A DNA stretch of 64,000 bases, from positions 1 to 64,000 of the forward strand of contig NZ_CAKKNS010000005.1 in assembly GCF_918814575.1 (NCBI RefSeq). The letters are read 5' to 3'. Every line of letters begins with the position of its first letter. The first letter of the stretch is position 1. The position numbers were made by a program, and so were the translations under genes. Shown here piece by piece: positions 25,940 to 34,544 of this stretch. Origin of the DNA: Periweissella fabaria. Lineage in GTDB: Bacteria; Bacillota; Bacilli; Lactobacillales; Lactobacillaceae. Under the pieces are notes generated by a model. The model was given only the letters and a program-made list of their open reading frames with translations, was not told the DNA's origin and made no database searches.

Positions 25940-26803
25940 ATGTCTGAAGATTTTACAATTACATCAACTGTTACTTTAAACAATGGCGTTGAAATGGAAC
26001 GCTTTGGTTTAGGGGTTTGGCAAGCCGAAAATGGTGAAGCCACTCCTGCTGTAGCCGCAGCGATTAAAAACGGTTACCGTTTAATTGATACCGCCAAAGC
26101 ATACGGTAACGAAGCCGACGTGCGGACTGGGATTGAACAAGGAATTGCCGAAGCAGGCATTGCACGTGAAGATTTATTTATCACAACTAAGCTTGCTAAC
26201 CCTGATCATGGCTATGATTCAACTTTAACTAACTTTGAAGGTAGTCTTGAACGCCTTGGTTTGGACTATGTTGATCTTTACTTAATCCACTGGCCAGTTA
26301 CTGGTAAGTACAAGGATACTTGGAAAGCCATGGAAAAAATCTATGACCAAGGTTTGGCAAAAGCGATTGGTGTATGTAACTTCAATCAAGAAACCATGGA
26401 AGATTTGTTGACTGATGCCAACATTGTACCCGCAGTTGACCAAATCGAATTACACCCATTATTGCAACAACCTGACATGGTGCAATATGCTGATGACCAC
26501 AACATCCACTTGGAAGCATGGTCACCACTTGGCGGCGGTAAAGTCCTTAACAATCCTGTGATTGGCCAAATCGCTGCTAAATATGGTAAATCAGCGGCAC
26601 AAATTTTAATTCGTTGGAGCCTTCAAATGGGCTTTACCGTAATTCCAAAATCAGTTCACGAACAACGGATTATTGAAAACGCCCAAGTCTTTGATTTTGC
26701 TTTAACTAAGGAAGATATGGACTTAATTGCTACTTTGGATGAACATTACCGCACAAGTTACTGGCTCACAAGCTTTGACTGGTACACTGGTGATGCTAAA
26801 TAA
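25940..26803 (+). CDS. Aldo-keto reductase (2,5-diketo-D-gluconate reductase-like)
   Basis: Second AKR of the MerR-controlled pair, 287 residues, ATG behind GAGGTAG. Tetrad: Asp and Tyr in IDTAKAYGNEADV, Lys in FITTKL, His in LIHWPVTGKY. NADPH-binding IPKSVHEQRIIEN lies near the C-terminus. It belongs to the AKR5-like group reducing small carbonyls such as methylglyoxal. It differs clearly from its neighbour, so the pair is not a recent duplication. Confidence 0.9.
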   Translation: MSEDFTITSTVTLNNGVEMERFGLGVWQAENGEATPAVAAAIKNGYRLIDTAKAYGNEADVRTGIEQGIAEAGIAREDLFITTKLANPDHGYDSTLTNFEGSLERLGLDYVDLYLIHWPVTGKYKDTWKAMEKIYDQGLAKAIGVCNFNQETMEDLLTDANIVPAVDQIELHPLLQQPDMVQYADDHNIHLEAWSPLGGGKVLNNPVIGQIAAKYGKSAAQILIRWSLQMGFTVIPKSVHEQRIIENAQVFDFALTKEDMDLIATLDEHYRTSYWLTSFDWYTGDAK

Positions 26804-26840
26804 TTAGCCCACTACTTATATTTCTATATCAATTCAATTC

Positions 26841-26873
26841 AAAAAACGGCCTCTCAACTGAGAGACCGTTTTT
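26841..26873. terminator. Bidirectional terminator
   Basis: AAAAACGGcCTCTCA / GAGAGaCCGTTTTT hairpin after the second aldo-keto reductase; it could also serve ribB on the minus strand. Confidence 0.75.
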
Positions 26874-26908
26874 ATTTGCATTCTAAAATAAATTGCTTAT
26901 TAAAACTA

Positions 26909-27580
26909 TTATTTAACAGCTAAAACATCTGATGCAACGGCAATGTTGTTTGCATCCATGTATTCAATAACTTGTGCAATAGTGATGTATGGAATGTCTA
27001 ATTTCTTAGCTAATACAAACAAATCATCACGTTGGGCCATATGACCATCTTCACCAAGAACTTCGATGATAATAGCCGCTGGTTGAGAACCAGCAAGCAA
27101 TGCCAAATCAACCCCAGCTTCAGTGTGACCAATTCGTTCACGTAAACCTTGTGGCTTAGCAATTAATGGTTGGATATGACCTGGACGGTTAAAGTCAGCA
27201 GCCTTAGCATCCACGTCAGCAATGTGGTTAATTGATGCGGCACGGTCAAATGCTGAAACACCAGTTGTAACACCAGTTGCTTCAAAGTTACCATCAACTG
27301 TTACTGTAAATGGTGTTTGGTGTGGATCAGTGCTATTTTCAACCATATCTGTCAAATTCAAACGTTTGGCAATTTCATCATTAACAGGTACACACATCAA
27401 ACCATTGGCTTCTTTTAACATTTGGTGGATCACAGCAGGTGTTGCTTCAGATGCTAACGCAACCAAATCACCTTCGTTTTCACGGTCTTCATTATCTGAT
27501 AAGATAACAAAACCACCCTTTTTCAATTCTGCAAGTGCTGCTTCAACGGTACTAAATTCTTTTTCCAACATCATACCCAT
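26909..27580 (-). CDS. ribB: 3,4-dihydroxy-2-butanone-4-phosphate synthase
   Basis: Makes the four-carbon precursor of riboflavin from ribulose-5-phosphate. The 223 residues equal a stand-alone RibB domain. Active-site acidic loop LSDNEDRENEGDLV near 27-40, RPGHIQPL, and RERIGHTEAGVDLA (His/Glu). There is no GTP cyclohydrolase II fusion, and no ribA, ribD, ribE or ribH is adjacent. No FMN riboswitch could be recognised upstream. It may be an isolated remnant or a partial pathway with partners elsewhere. Confidence 0.93.
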   Translation of the reverse strand: MGMMLEKEFSTVEAALAELKKGGFVILSDNEDRENEGDLVALASEATPAVIHQMLKEANGLMCVPVNDEIAKRLNLTDMVENSTDPHQTPFTVTVDGNFEATGVTTGVSAFDRAASINHIADVDAKAADFNRPGHIQPLIAKPQGLRERIGHTEAGVDLALLAGSQPAAIIIEVLGEDGHMAQRDDLFVLAKKLDIPYITIAQVIEYMDANNIAVASDVLAVK

Positions 27581-27953
27581 CCATTCTTTTTTATTTTGTT
27601 ATCGTTCGTGAACAAGACCAATTATATATTATAAAAATACATAAAACAACTTTTTTATCTAATTTCTTAATTAAAGTTAGATTAAAACATTTAAACGTTC
27701 GCGTTTACTATAAAAAATATATCATAAATCTATCCATTATCCAGTTGTTATCTAATTAATGATAGGTAGATTTTTTTATAATGTCTAGTCATTTTACCTT
27801 GGAATTAAGTTGTGTAACCCTAAGACACAACCATAAAAAAAGTAGCTCGAAAATTTTTTCAAGCTACTTTTTATGTTTTATTAAAAATATCATCTAATCA
27901 ATATACTGTTCATACTCTTTTAATATGAACAACCTTAAAATTTTTATACCGAC
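27581..27953. other. Intergenic region between ribB and the glycerol-facilitator homologue
   Basis: AT-rich. Contains the facilitator terminator (27836-27873) and a possible weak hairpin, AAATCTA...TAGATTT followed by a T run, at about 27737-27777. No FMN aptamer and no open gene were seen. Confidence 0.5.
27836..27873 (-). terminator. Terminator of the glycerol-facilitator homologue
   Basis: AAAAAGTAGCTtGAAAA pairs across a short loop. The single mismatch on plus becomes a G-U pair on minus, so it works for the minus-strand gene. Confidence 0.75.
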
Positions 27954-28667
27954 CTACATGCCAAGGTAAAATTTTGCAAATAACGCTGCTCCAATAGCCC
28001 CAGCAAATGGGGCAACTCCAGGAACAATAAGCCCATATTGCCAATCACTTGCTGCTTTATCCTTAATTGGTAAAATAGCATGGGCAATTCGTGGCCCCAT
28101 ATCACGAGCTAAGTTCATTGCAAATCCGGTTGGACCCCCTAGTCCCATTCCGATGGCCCAAACAAGTAAACCAACGGCAATTGGTACCACACCAGGCGTT
28201 TGAACCCGTGAAATTGCTAAAATTGAAGCCAAAAAGATAAACGTTGCAAAAAATTCAACAAAAAAATTCCGTGGTAAATTCCGCACTGCTGGTGATGTTG
28301 CAAAAATATTGCGGATGGTTACATTATCGATATGCCCATATGAACTCTTGAATGAATCGGCATACATCACATAAACGATACATGAACCTATCACCCCACC
28401 TAAGATTTGGACTAAAGCGGTTGGGAAGAATTGTAACCATGTCATATGGCCCAACAACACTTGTACGAAAGCCATTGCGGGATTCAATGTCACATTTCCA
28501 AAAATAATCAACGAAATTGTTATCCCAAAAGCCCATGTCGTAATGGCAAATAAATGCCCTGATCCTTGATATTTAGTATCGTTTAACACGACATCACAAT
28601 GAACCCCCACCCCAAAAATAACCATTAGTGCCGTTCCTAAAAATTCTGATAATAATTGATGTAACAT
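27954..28667 (-). CDS. glpF: MIP-family glycerol/small-solute facilitator with NLA second motif
   Basis: Six-helix channel of 237 residues. First half-helix motif NPA is at 62-64 (VTLNPAMAF). The second reads NLARD at 186-190 (GFAMNLARDMGPRI), with Leu replacing the usual Pro; the Arg and Asp typical of glycerol facilitators are kept. A longer periplasmic loop (about 105-130) also fits GlpF over AqpZ. No glycerol kinase gene is adjacent, and some lactobacillus homologues carry lactic acid or other solutes, so the substrate is open. GGTAGGGAAG precedes the ATG. Confidence 0.85.
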   Translation of the reverse strand: MLHQLLSEFLGTALMVIFGVGVHCDVVLNDTKYQGSGHLFAITTWAFGITISLIIFGNVTLNPAMAFVQVLLGHMTWLQFFPTALVQILGGVIGSCIVYVMYADSFKSSYGHIDNVTIRNIFATSPAVRNLPRNFFVEFFATFIFLASILAISRVQTPGVVPIAVGLLVWAIGMGLGGPTGFAMNLARDMGPRIAHAILPIKDKAASDWQYGLIVPGVAPFAGAIGAALFAKFYLGM

Positions 28668-29051
28668 CTTCCCTACCTATTTTGATCCAGTGACCATAAC
28701 CCTCTCTTGGTAAAAGTATCTTCTTAACTTATTTCATCGCTAAATCAACAATTTATAATTGCTCATTATTGAACATAATATAGAATAACACGCTTTTTAA
28801 TTTTTGCAATTAATTTTTATCAATTTATGCACTATTGGTTTAAAAAGTTGATTAAACCCAATTTAAAAGCCTTTAAAATTTATTTTTAATACTTTTACTA
28901 ATAGAAAATTAAGTATAATTCATCTATTTTGTTAAGTGATGAACTATACTTAATTATTTCCCTTTAATTAAAACGCATTACTACCAATAGAAATACTAAA
29001 AAACCGACTATTTTTCTTTAGTCGGTTTATCGTTTTAATTCAAAATTTATT
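28668..29051. other. AT-rich intergenic region
   Basis: About 380 bases of low-complexity AT-rich DNA upstream of the facilitator gene, ending at the NlpC/P60 terminator. Only that terminator was recognised. Confidence 0.6.
28998..29028 (-). terminator. Terminator of the LysM-NlpC/P60 gene
   Basis: AAACCGACTA and TAGTCGGTTT arms with a U tract on the minus strand, 24 bases past the stop. Confidence 0.85.
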
Positions 29052-29756
29052 TTAGTGTTTATTTATTACGCGACCTGCAAAAGTTGCCGGGGTTGCCATC
29101 CCATCAACTTGAACCCCATGAGCTGGATCTAACGCATTAATATAATGGCCCCCTTCCAATGCGATACCGACATGATAAACATGTCCTTGCTGATTTTGCC
29201 AAAATAACAAATCTCCTGGTTGGGCCGCTTTGGTTGTTATTCGTTGTGTTTGCTCTGCTTGAGCTTGCGCTAAGTGTGGTAATTGGACGCCAAATCGTTG
29301 ATATGCATAGCTTACCAAGCCCGAGCAATCGAAGGCCCCTGGTTTAGCACTCCCCCAAACATAGGCGTCTCCCAGAAATTGTTTTGCAAATTGACTCACT
29401 TGAGTTCCTAGGTCTTGGCCATTAATTTGACTTTGAGCAGCGCTAGCCTTGGCTATCATTGATGAATCAATTACCGATGGTCCTTCAACATCATCACTCT
29501 TAATCCTTAATTTTTGTCCAATTAAAATCATATCCGGATTCTGCAAATGATTATTTTGAACAATCGCTGTAACGGAGGTATGATGCTGTACCGCTAATTC
29601 CGATACCGTATCGCCTGCCTTAACAACTACTTGTCGTGATACTTGGTCAACTACTGTTTGTTTAAACAATGCTTGTAGCGCTTGATCAACTGGCAGCATC
29701 CCTGAAGACTTTCCAACCAAAGGTTCCAAGGCCAAGTCGTAGCCGTTGACTTCCAT
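29052..29756 (-). CDS. LysM and NlpC/P60 domain peptidase without a visible signal peptide
   Basis: Probable gamma-D-glutamyl-meso-DAP/Lys-type wall peptidase, 234 residues. A LysM module covers about 43-88 (VKAGDTVSELAVQHHTSVTA). The NlpC/P60 domain covers about 115-232 with catalytic Cys in GAFDCSGLVSYAYQRFG, His in VYHVGIAL and a third polar residue in GGHYINAL. The N-terminus MEVNGYDLALEPLVGKSSG is acidic and not hydrophobic. GGAGG lies at the right distance from ATG 29756, so the start looks real and the protein lacks a Sec signal. How it would reach the wall is unclear. Confidence 0.85.
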   Translation of the reverse strand: MEVNGYDLALEPLVGKSSGMLPVDQALQALFKQTVVDQVSRQVVVKAGDTVSELAVQHHTSVTAIVQNNHLQNPDMILIGQKLRIKSDDVEGPSVIDSSMIAKASAAQSQINGQDLGTQVSQFAKQFLGDAYVWGSAKPGAFDCSGLVSYAYQRFGVQLPHLAQAQAEQTQRITTKAAQPGDLLFWQNQQGHVYHVGIALEGGHYINALDPAHGVQVDGMATPATFAGRVINKH

Positions 29757-29946
29757 TAAATAACACCTCCGCTTTATATTAATTATTTCAAAAAATAATA
29801 TCTATATATCATATCGGTCGCTCAGTAAAAAAATTAAGGATTTACACAACATTAACTTTAATCATCAACCACATTACGTTAACATAACCATGCAAATAGC
29901 TACCATCATAATTTCAGCCCTAAATTAGGCAGATATCACTATAAAA

Positions 29947-29962
29947 ATACCCCTAGGTGTAT
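29947..29962. promoter_or_regulatory. CsoR/CstR-operator-like palindrome, copy 3
   Basis: ATACCCCTAGGTGTAT, near-palindromic with a C/G core and ATAC/GTAT ends like the rhodanese operator. It lies 190 bases upstream of the LysM-NlpC/P60 gene. Confidence 0.35.
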
Positions 29963-30094
29963 AGTTAAATTTTCTCATTTTTCTTAATTTATTTCCCAGT
30001 TAATGATTAAAAATCATTAGTTTGATGTTATATATATGGTTTTAAATTCTCATTTTACAAATTTTTATATTTCTAATAATTATTAAACTAAATA

Positions 30095-30134
30095 AAAAAA
30101 CATTGGTGAATTATTCCATTCTCCAACGTTTTTA
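30095..30134 (-). terminator. Terminator of the FucP-like gene
   Basis: AAAACGTTGG/CCAATGTTTT outer stem with GAAT/ATTC inner stem on the minus strand and a U7 tail. Confidence 0.7.
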
Positions 30135-30141
30135 TTTGGTA

Positions 30142-31470
30142 CTATTCAATATCATTTTTAACTTCTGACATAAAGTAAATACTTACGATAGCGAAACATA
30201 AAGCTGGGAACAAGAATGATAATTGCATTGATCCAACAGCATCTGAAATGATTCCTTGAATAGCTGGAATCACAGCCCCCCCAACGATTGCCATAACTAA
30301 GACTGCCCCCGCAGTTTCAGTATGTTTCTTTTCAGTAACCGTATCTAATGTGTGAGCGTAAATTGTGGGCCATTGTGGACCAAAGAAGAAACTTGCCGCT
30401 ACCGTTGCGTAAATGGCAATGTTACCTGGTGCCAAACTTGCAACGACTAATGCAATTGTTCCTAAGATTGAGTAAGTTGCCAAAACCTTAGTTGGTTTAA
30501 TTCTTGTAAATAATGAAGTCGCAACAACTTTTCCTAAGAAGAATACGATGTATGAGTAAACCATGTACATTGAAGCTTGTGCATCACTAATTGAATGGTT
30601 CAAATCAAGAACAAGGCGAATTGTGAATGACCAGACAGCGGTTTGCATCCCAACATAAACGAATTGTGCCATAATTCCTTTTTTAAATAACCGATTGTGG
30701 GCTAAGTAAGAAAGCGTTTCACCTAACTTAGCTTTTACTTGGCCGGCTGCTACAGCTGGTTTCGTATTTGGCATTGGTGTTAATGCTAAAATAATTAACA
30801 TAGCAACTAATACGAACAAAATATATTTGTATGGTTGCAACGTTAATTGCAACATTTTTTCACCATATGCGATGCGAGCAGCCCCATGTAAACTGGCCAT
30901 TTTTTCTGATAAATTACCAACTTGACCAAAAATCAAATATTTACCAAGTAAGATCCCGGTAATACTACCAATTGGATTTAAAATTTGTGAAATATTTAAA
31001 CGTAAATTGGCGTGTTCCTTAGGTCCTAGTAATGAACTATAGGTATCACAAGCTGTTTCCAAAAATGATAACCCAATTGCGATGGCAAAGATGGCGACTA
31101 AAAACATTGAGTAAGTCGCAACGCGTGAAGCTGGGAAGAATAACCCTGCTCCTAAGATATATGCGACTAATCCCGTTAAAATAGCTGTTTTATAAGTTGT
31201 TTTTTTAATAACAATACTTGCAGGAATGGCCACTAAGAAGTAACCACCATAGAAAGCTGATTGTACAAAGGCAGTTGCAGCATCATTAAGTTCAAACACT
31301 GTCTTAAATTGGGTAATTAAAATATCATTTAAACTAGCTGCCGTTCCCCAAAGTGGAAACATCATTGAAACAATAATAAATTGTAAAATTGGTGTCTTAG
31401 TTAGATATCCATCTGCTAAAACCCCAAAATCATGTCGGTGCTTAGTTTTTGTACCTACTGCATTAATCAT
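30142..31470 (-). CDS. FucP-like MFS sugar:H+ symporter
   Basis: Twelve-helix MFS permease of the fucose/galactose/glucose:H+ symporter family, 442 residues. It parallels E. coli FucP in FPLWGTAASLNDIL, FYGGYFLVAIPASI, FLETACDTYSSLLGP, RLNISQILNPIGSI, AQFVYVGMQTAVWSF and GPQWPTIYAHTLD. No fucose catabolic genes are nearby, so the sugar is unknown. A perfect cre site lies 57 bases upstream, which predicts CcpA repression. It stands alone between two terminators. Confidence 0.85.
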   Translation of the reverse strand: MINAVGTKTKHRHDFGVLADGYLTKTPILQFIIVSMMFPLWGTAASLNDILITQFKTVFELNDAATAFVQSAFYGGYFLVAIPASIVIKKTTYKTAILTGLVAYILGAGLFFPASRVATYSMFLVAIFAIAIGLSFLETACDTYSSLLGPKEHANLRLNISQILNPIGSITGILLGKYLIFGQVGNLSEKMASLHGAARIAYGEKMLQLTLQPYKYILFVLVAMLIILALTPMPNTKPAVAAGQVKAKLGETLSYLAHNRLFKKGIMAQFVYVGMQTAVWSFTIRLVLDLNHSISDAQASMYMVYSYIVFFLGKVVATSLFTRIKPTKVLATYSILGTIALVVASLAPGNIAIYATVAASFFFGPQWPTIYAHTLDTVTEKKHTETAGAVLVMAIVGGAVIPAIQGIISDAVGSMQLSFLFPALCFAIVSIYFMSEVKNDIE

Positions 31471-31526
31471 ATTCGACTCCTAGTTCATTTCATTTGACTT
31501 GATATAACTTATTGAAAAATAATTAC

Positions 31527-31540
31527 TGAAAGCGTTTTCA
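31527..31540. promoter_or_regulatory. cre (CcpA binding) site
   Basis: TGAAAGCGTTTTCA matches TGWAANCGNTNWCA at every fixed position. It is 57 bases upstream of the FucP-like start. Confidence 0.8.
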
Positions 31541-31743
31541 TAAAGATATATTAGCACTATATTTCAATTAAAGAAACTATAATTACATGTTTTATTATTT
31601 AAATATTAAATAACAAAACATGTATATTGCTATTCCAGTATTTAAAATACACTTTTATATACTTCAAAAATTATTTTTAAATAAGTTATTGACGTTACTT
31701 TCCAATCGATATATAATAATCACATAGAAATTTAATAAATATT

Positions 31744-31815
31744 TGTCCAGTGGCACAATGGTACTGCGTTCGACTGTTAATCGAAAGAGTGTTGGTTCGA
31801 TTCCAACCTGGACAG
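31744..31815 (+). tRNA. tRNA-Asn (GTT anticodon)
   Basis: 72 bases. Acceptor stem TGTCCAG/CTGGACA (7 pairs), anticodon stem TTCGA/TCGAA around CTGTTAA with anticodon GTT, T stem GTTGG/CCAAC around TTCGATT. U1-A72 and discriminator G73 fit bacterial tRNA-Asn. The D stem has three pairs and a C-C mismatch at the fourth; A15 with U48 would keep a Levitt-type pair. CCA is not encoded. It stands alone, with a terminator about 40 bases downstream. Confidence 0.92.
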
Positions 31816-31855
31816 TAAATTACTACTAAACTGCGCTCCAGAAATTCGCTATACA

Positions 31856-31894
31856 AAGAAGCTAGGGAAAAATAAATTTTCCCTAGCTTCTTTT
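31856..31894. terminator. Bidirectional terminator between tRNA-Asn and the polysaccharide lyase
   Basis: AAGAAGCTAGGGAAAA and its complement around ATAAA, with A and T flanks on both strands. Confidence 0.85.
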
Positions 31895-31938
31895 AGTATT
31901 TTTCGCGATTGCTCAACTTCTATTCGAACTCATTTTGC

Positions 31939-34398
31939 TTATTTAAAACTAATTTTTAAGCTTTTACCAGCTAAATTAGTAAAGTTTAGTAAGTATTCAC
32001 CCGTTTGTGAATCATATTTAATCGCACTACTCATTTTAAGCTTATCCGCCACTTGCTCTGGTAATTTAACAGCAATTTGCGTTGCTGCTTGGGTTGGATC
32101 ACTGAAGGTATATGTTGTGATGCCATGCTGTTTAGTACGTAATAACGCCAAACTATGGTTAGTTGTAATATCGTCTAACTGACCACCTGTGGCCTGCCAA
32201 AAATTAATCCCAAGATACGTATTATCGGTTTTCTTAACCGCTTGAATTTGGGCATTATTTGCTAGAATTTTAAGCGGATTTTGTTGGGCTATTTGTTGCA
32301 TCTTAGTAGTTGAAGCATTTGGAATTAACATATACGCATACTTGCGATCAATTGGTGCTTTACCATGATTAATAATTAATTTTTCATATTTCCCAATATA
32401 AGTTTTATGATTTGTAAATTTCTTATTAATATCAGCGTAGCGTCCTTTGCGAATCTGTTGTTGCGCTTCAATCGTGGTGTTTTCTGGGAAATAATATCCA
32501 ATTGATTGTTGTGTTTTCGGGGCTTTAATCATTAGCCACTTAGGATCTTTTAGCGTGCCCGTTGGATTAATTGCACCTTGATTTGATACCAATTGATATG
32601 CTTTTTTATTACTTAATAAACGATCTTCAACAATGGTTTCAATACCACTATTACTTGTACCGGTAATGCCGGCACCTAAAGCAACGACTTGATTATCGAC
32701 CATAAACCATGATTTTTTACCTTGTAAGTTCATTGGAATCGTTTCTTTTCCAAGTTGTAATCCATGTTGGTCAAGATTCATCCCAATAACTGCATTATTA
32801 CCAGCTGTCACACCACCAGCCCACGTATTTTGTGGTGTGGGCGCAACAAAGTGACTACCTACATTGGGTAGCGGCGTTGTATCAATTGTCGTCCCTGGTA
32901 AGCGATAGGGATCAATTGTTGGCCAATAGCTTTCACCATATTGAATCCCATCACCATTGTACAAATATAATTGACCATCACCCATATGCCATCCATGGAT
33001 ATTTTCACCATTCCCAGCTTCAAAACTTGCGACCCGTTGGGAAGATAAGCTAATCCCTAGGCTAAATTTCTTACTTTGTTGCACAAATCGGCCCATCGCT
33101 GCATATAATTTAGTTCCACGGAAAGGCGCTACATCAGCAGGAATTTTTGGATTACTTTCAACCATATTTAACAGTCGTAAATCATTATAATCACGAACAC
33201 TAGCCCAGAAATATTTAGGGTCTTTATTAACCCAATATTTAACAGCCGCTTGTAATTTGGCTTGTTCTGATGCTGGTGCTGCATCAGCAACTAGTAATAA
33301 ATTAGCCATCGTAGCGGGTTGCCAACCTTGACCACCAGTTCCAGCCGGTGCTCGTGTTGCCCCACGCCCTTCAACCATCGCCAGCGTATTTTTTTGATAT
33401 AGCAATGGAATAAACGCATCGATTACCGTATTACTGAATTTTTGTGCTGTCCCAGTTGGTAATGCAAATGGTGTATCTTTAACAATTGCTAATATTCGAC
33501 TAGCTTGCCCAATTAATGCATTGCCGTATTCGCCAGTATAGGCAACGTTTGTATGTTGAATAAATGATCCATCACGATAAAACCCGTCCCCTGTTTTAAC
33601 TGGCTTAAAGACGCTAACAACAGCTTGTGTGGCCATCGTAATCATTTTTGCATTATGCTGTAAAATACCCATTCCAAGGACAGTACTAGCTAAATCAACC
33701 CGATTGGCAGCTGTGGCCTTAAAGTTTTGTTTAAAGACAACTGGAAAATTTTTATCCTGTGGTCGTAACTTTAATTGTTGATTAGCATTTGGGACATACG
33801 TTTGTATAATCTTCAAATATTTTTGTTGGTCCGCACTAGGTAGTTGTGGCCCTAGTACCATCATCATATTAATCAAACTTTGTGGGATACCAATCTGCCA
33901 ATCATACCAATTACCAGCATAGTGCTTACCATCATAACGTGATGGTTGGGTCATAAATTCCAAACCTGCTTGAATAGTCTTTAAAACTTTAGCATCATGA
34001 TATTGTTGGGTACCAATTGTGGCATACGCTAAAGTTAGTGTTTGTAAATTATTAAATTGATGCGTTAAATTCGCTGAGCCAATCTTACCACCCCTAGGTT
34101 CCCAAAGACTTGTAGTTCCCTTAAGATGAATCGTTTTCATTAATTCAGTAGCTTGCTTGTTAAGCTTTACGATATAAGCCTTGGCACTCGCATTATCAGG
34201 TAACTTACTTGTGGGTACCAATTGATTATGCCAATTAGTCTGTAAAACTTGATATCGATTTAGTACTACTTGTTGGGGACGATTATTATGCCAGTGCTGA
34301 TAACCGACAATTCCGCTCCCCGCAGCAAGTATGGCTATGACGGCACCTGCAATATAAATTGGCCGCCGTGATCGTTTTTTTTGATTACGAAACTGCAT
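31939..34398 (-). CDS. Polysaccharide lyase family 8 (hyaluronate/xanthan/chondroitin lyase-like)
   Basis: Cleaves acidic polysaccharide by beta-elimination. I start at ATG 34398 (MQFRNQKKRSRRPIYIAG) behind AGAGG; 819 residues. A basic N-terminus and one hydrophobic segment (about 12-32) act as an uncleaved anchor or signal. Alpha-toroid with the Asn/Trp patch NWYDWQIG near 160 and catalytic His/Tyr in FIQHTNVAYTGEYGN near 280. The GRGATRAP loop lies near 345. Beta-sandwich region has GENIHGWHMGDGQLYLYNGDG near 466 and WPTIDPYRLPGTT. No sorting motif is seen. The substrate is not decided. Confidence 0.9.
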   Translation of the reverse strand: MQFRNQKKRSRRPIYIAGAVIAILAAGSGIVGYQHWHNNRPQQVVLNRYQVLQTNWHNQLVPTSKLPDNASAKAYIVKLNKQATELMKTIHLKGTTSLWEPRGGKIGSANLTHQFNNLQTLTLAYATIGTQQYHDAKVLKTIQAGLEFMTQPSRYDGKHYAGNWYDWQIGIPQSLINMMMVLGPQLPSADQQKYLKIIQTYVPNANQQLKLRPQDKNFPVVFKQNFKATAANRVDLASTVLGMGILQHNAKMITMATQAVVSVFKPVKTGDGFYRDGSFIQHTNVAYTGEYGNALIGQASRILAIVKDTPFALPTGTAQKFSNTVIDAFIPLLYQKNTLAMVEGRGATRAPAGTGGQGWQPATMANLLLVADAAPASEQAKLQAAVKYWVNKDPKYFWASVRDYNDLRLLNMVESNPKIPADVAPFRGTKLYAAMGRFVQQSKKFSLGISLSSQRVASFEAGNGENIHGWHMGDGQLYLYNGDGIQYGESYWPTIDPYRLPGTTIDTTPLPNVGSHFVAPTPQNTWAGGVTAGNNAVIGMNLDQHGLQLGKETIPMNLQGKKSWFMVDNQVVALGAGITGTSNSGIETIVEDRLLSNKKAYQLVSNQGAINPTGTLKDPKWLMIKAPKTQQSIGYYFPENTTIEAQQQIRKGRYADINKKFTNHKTYIGKYEKLIINHGKAPIDRKYAYMLIPNASTTKMQQIAQQNPLKILANNAQIQAVKKTDNTYLGINFWQATGGQLDDITTNHSLALLRTKQHGITTYTFSDPTQAATQIAVKLPEQVADKLKMSSAIKYDSQTGEYLLNFTNLAGKSLKISFK

Positions 34399-34544
34399 AC
34401 GATAAACCTCTAAAGTCATTGCTTAACACACGTAAAAAGCGATAGCCATCACCATTGATAACTACCGCTTTATTGTAACGTGTTCATTTAAATTTTTATC
34501 GTCTAGCAACCGAAAATTAAGCTCTTTCAAAGTAATTTAACTTA

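Larger units (their letters stand above)
29757..30141. other. Intergenic region between FucP-like and LysM-NlpC/P60 genes
   Basis: AT-rich. Holds the FucP-like gene terminator (30095-30134) and an isolated operator-like palindrome at 29947-29962. No gene was seen. Confidence 0.6.

Noticed and set aside
27581-27780. FMN riboswitch upstream of ribB
   Set aside because: None of the conserved RFN-element blocks could be found in the AT-rich leader.
31744-31900. Genomic island attachment site at the tRNA-Asn gene
   Set aside because: No integrase gene and no visible repeat of the tRNA 3' end within the window.
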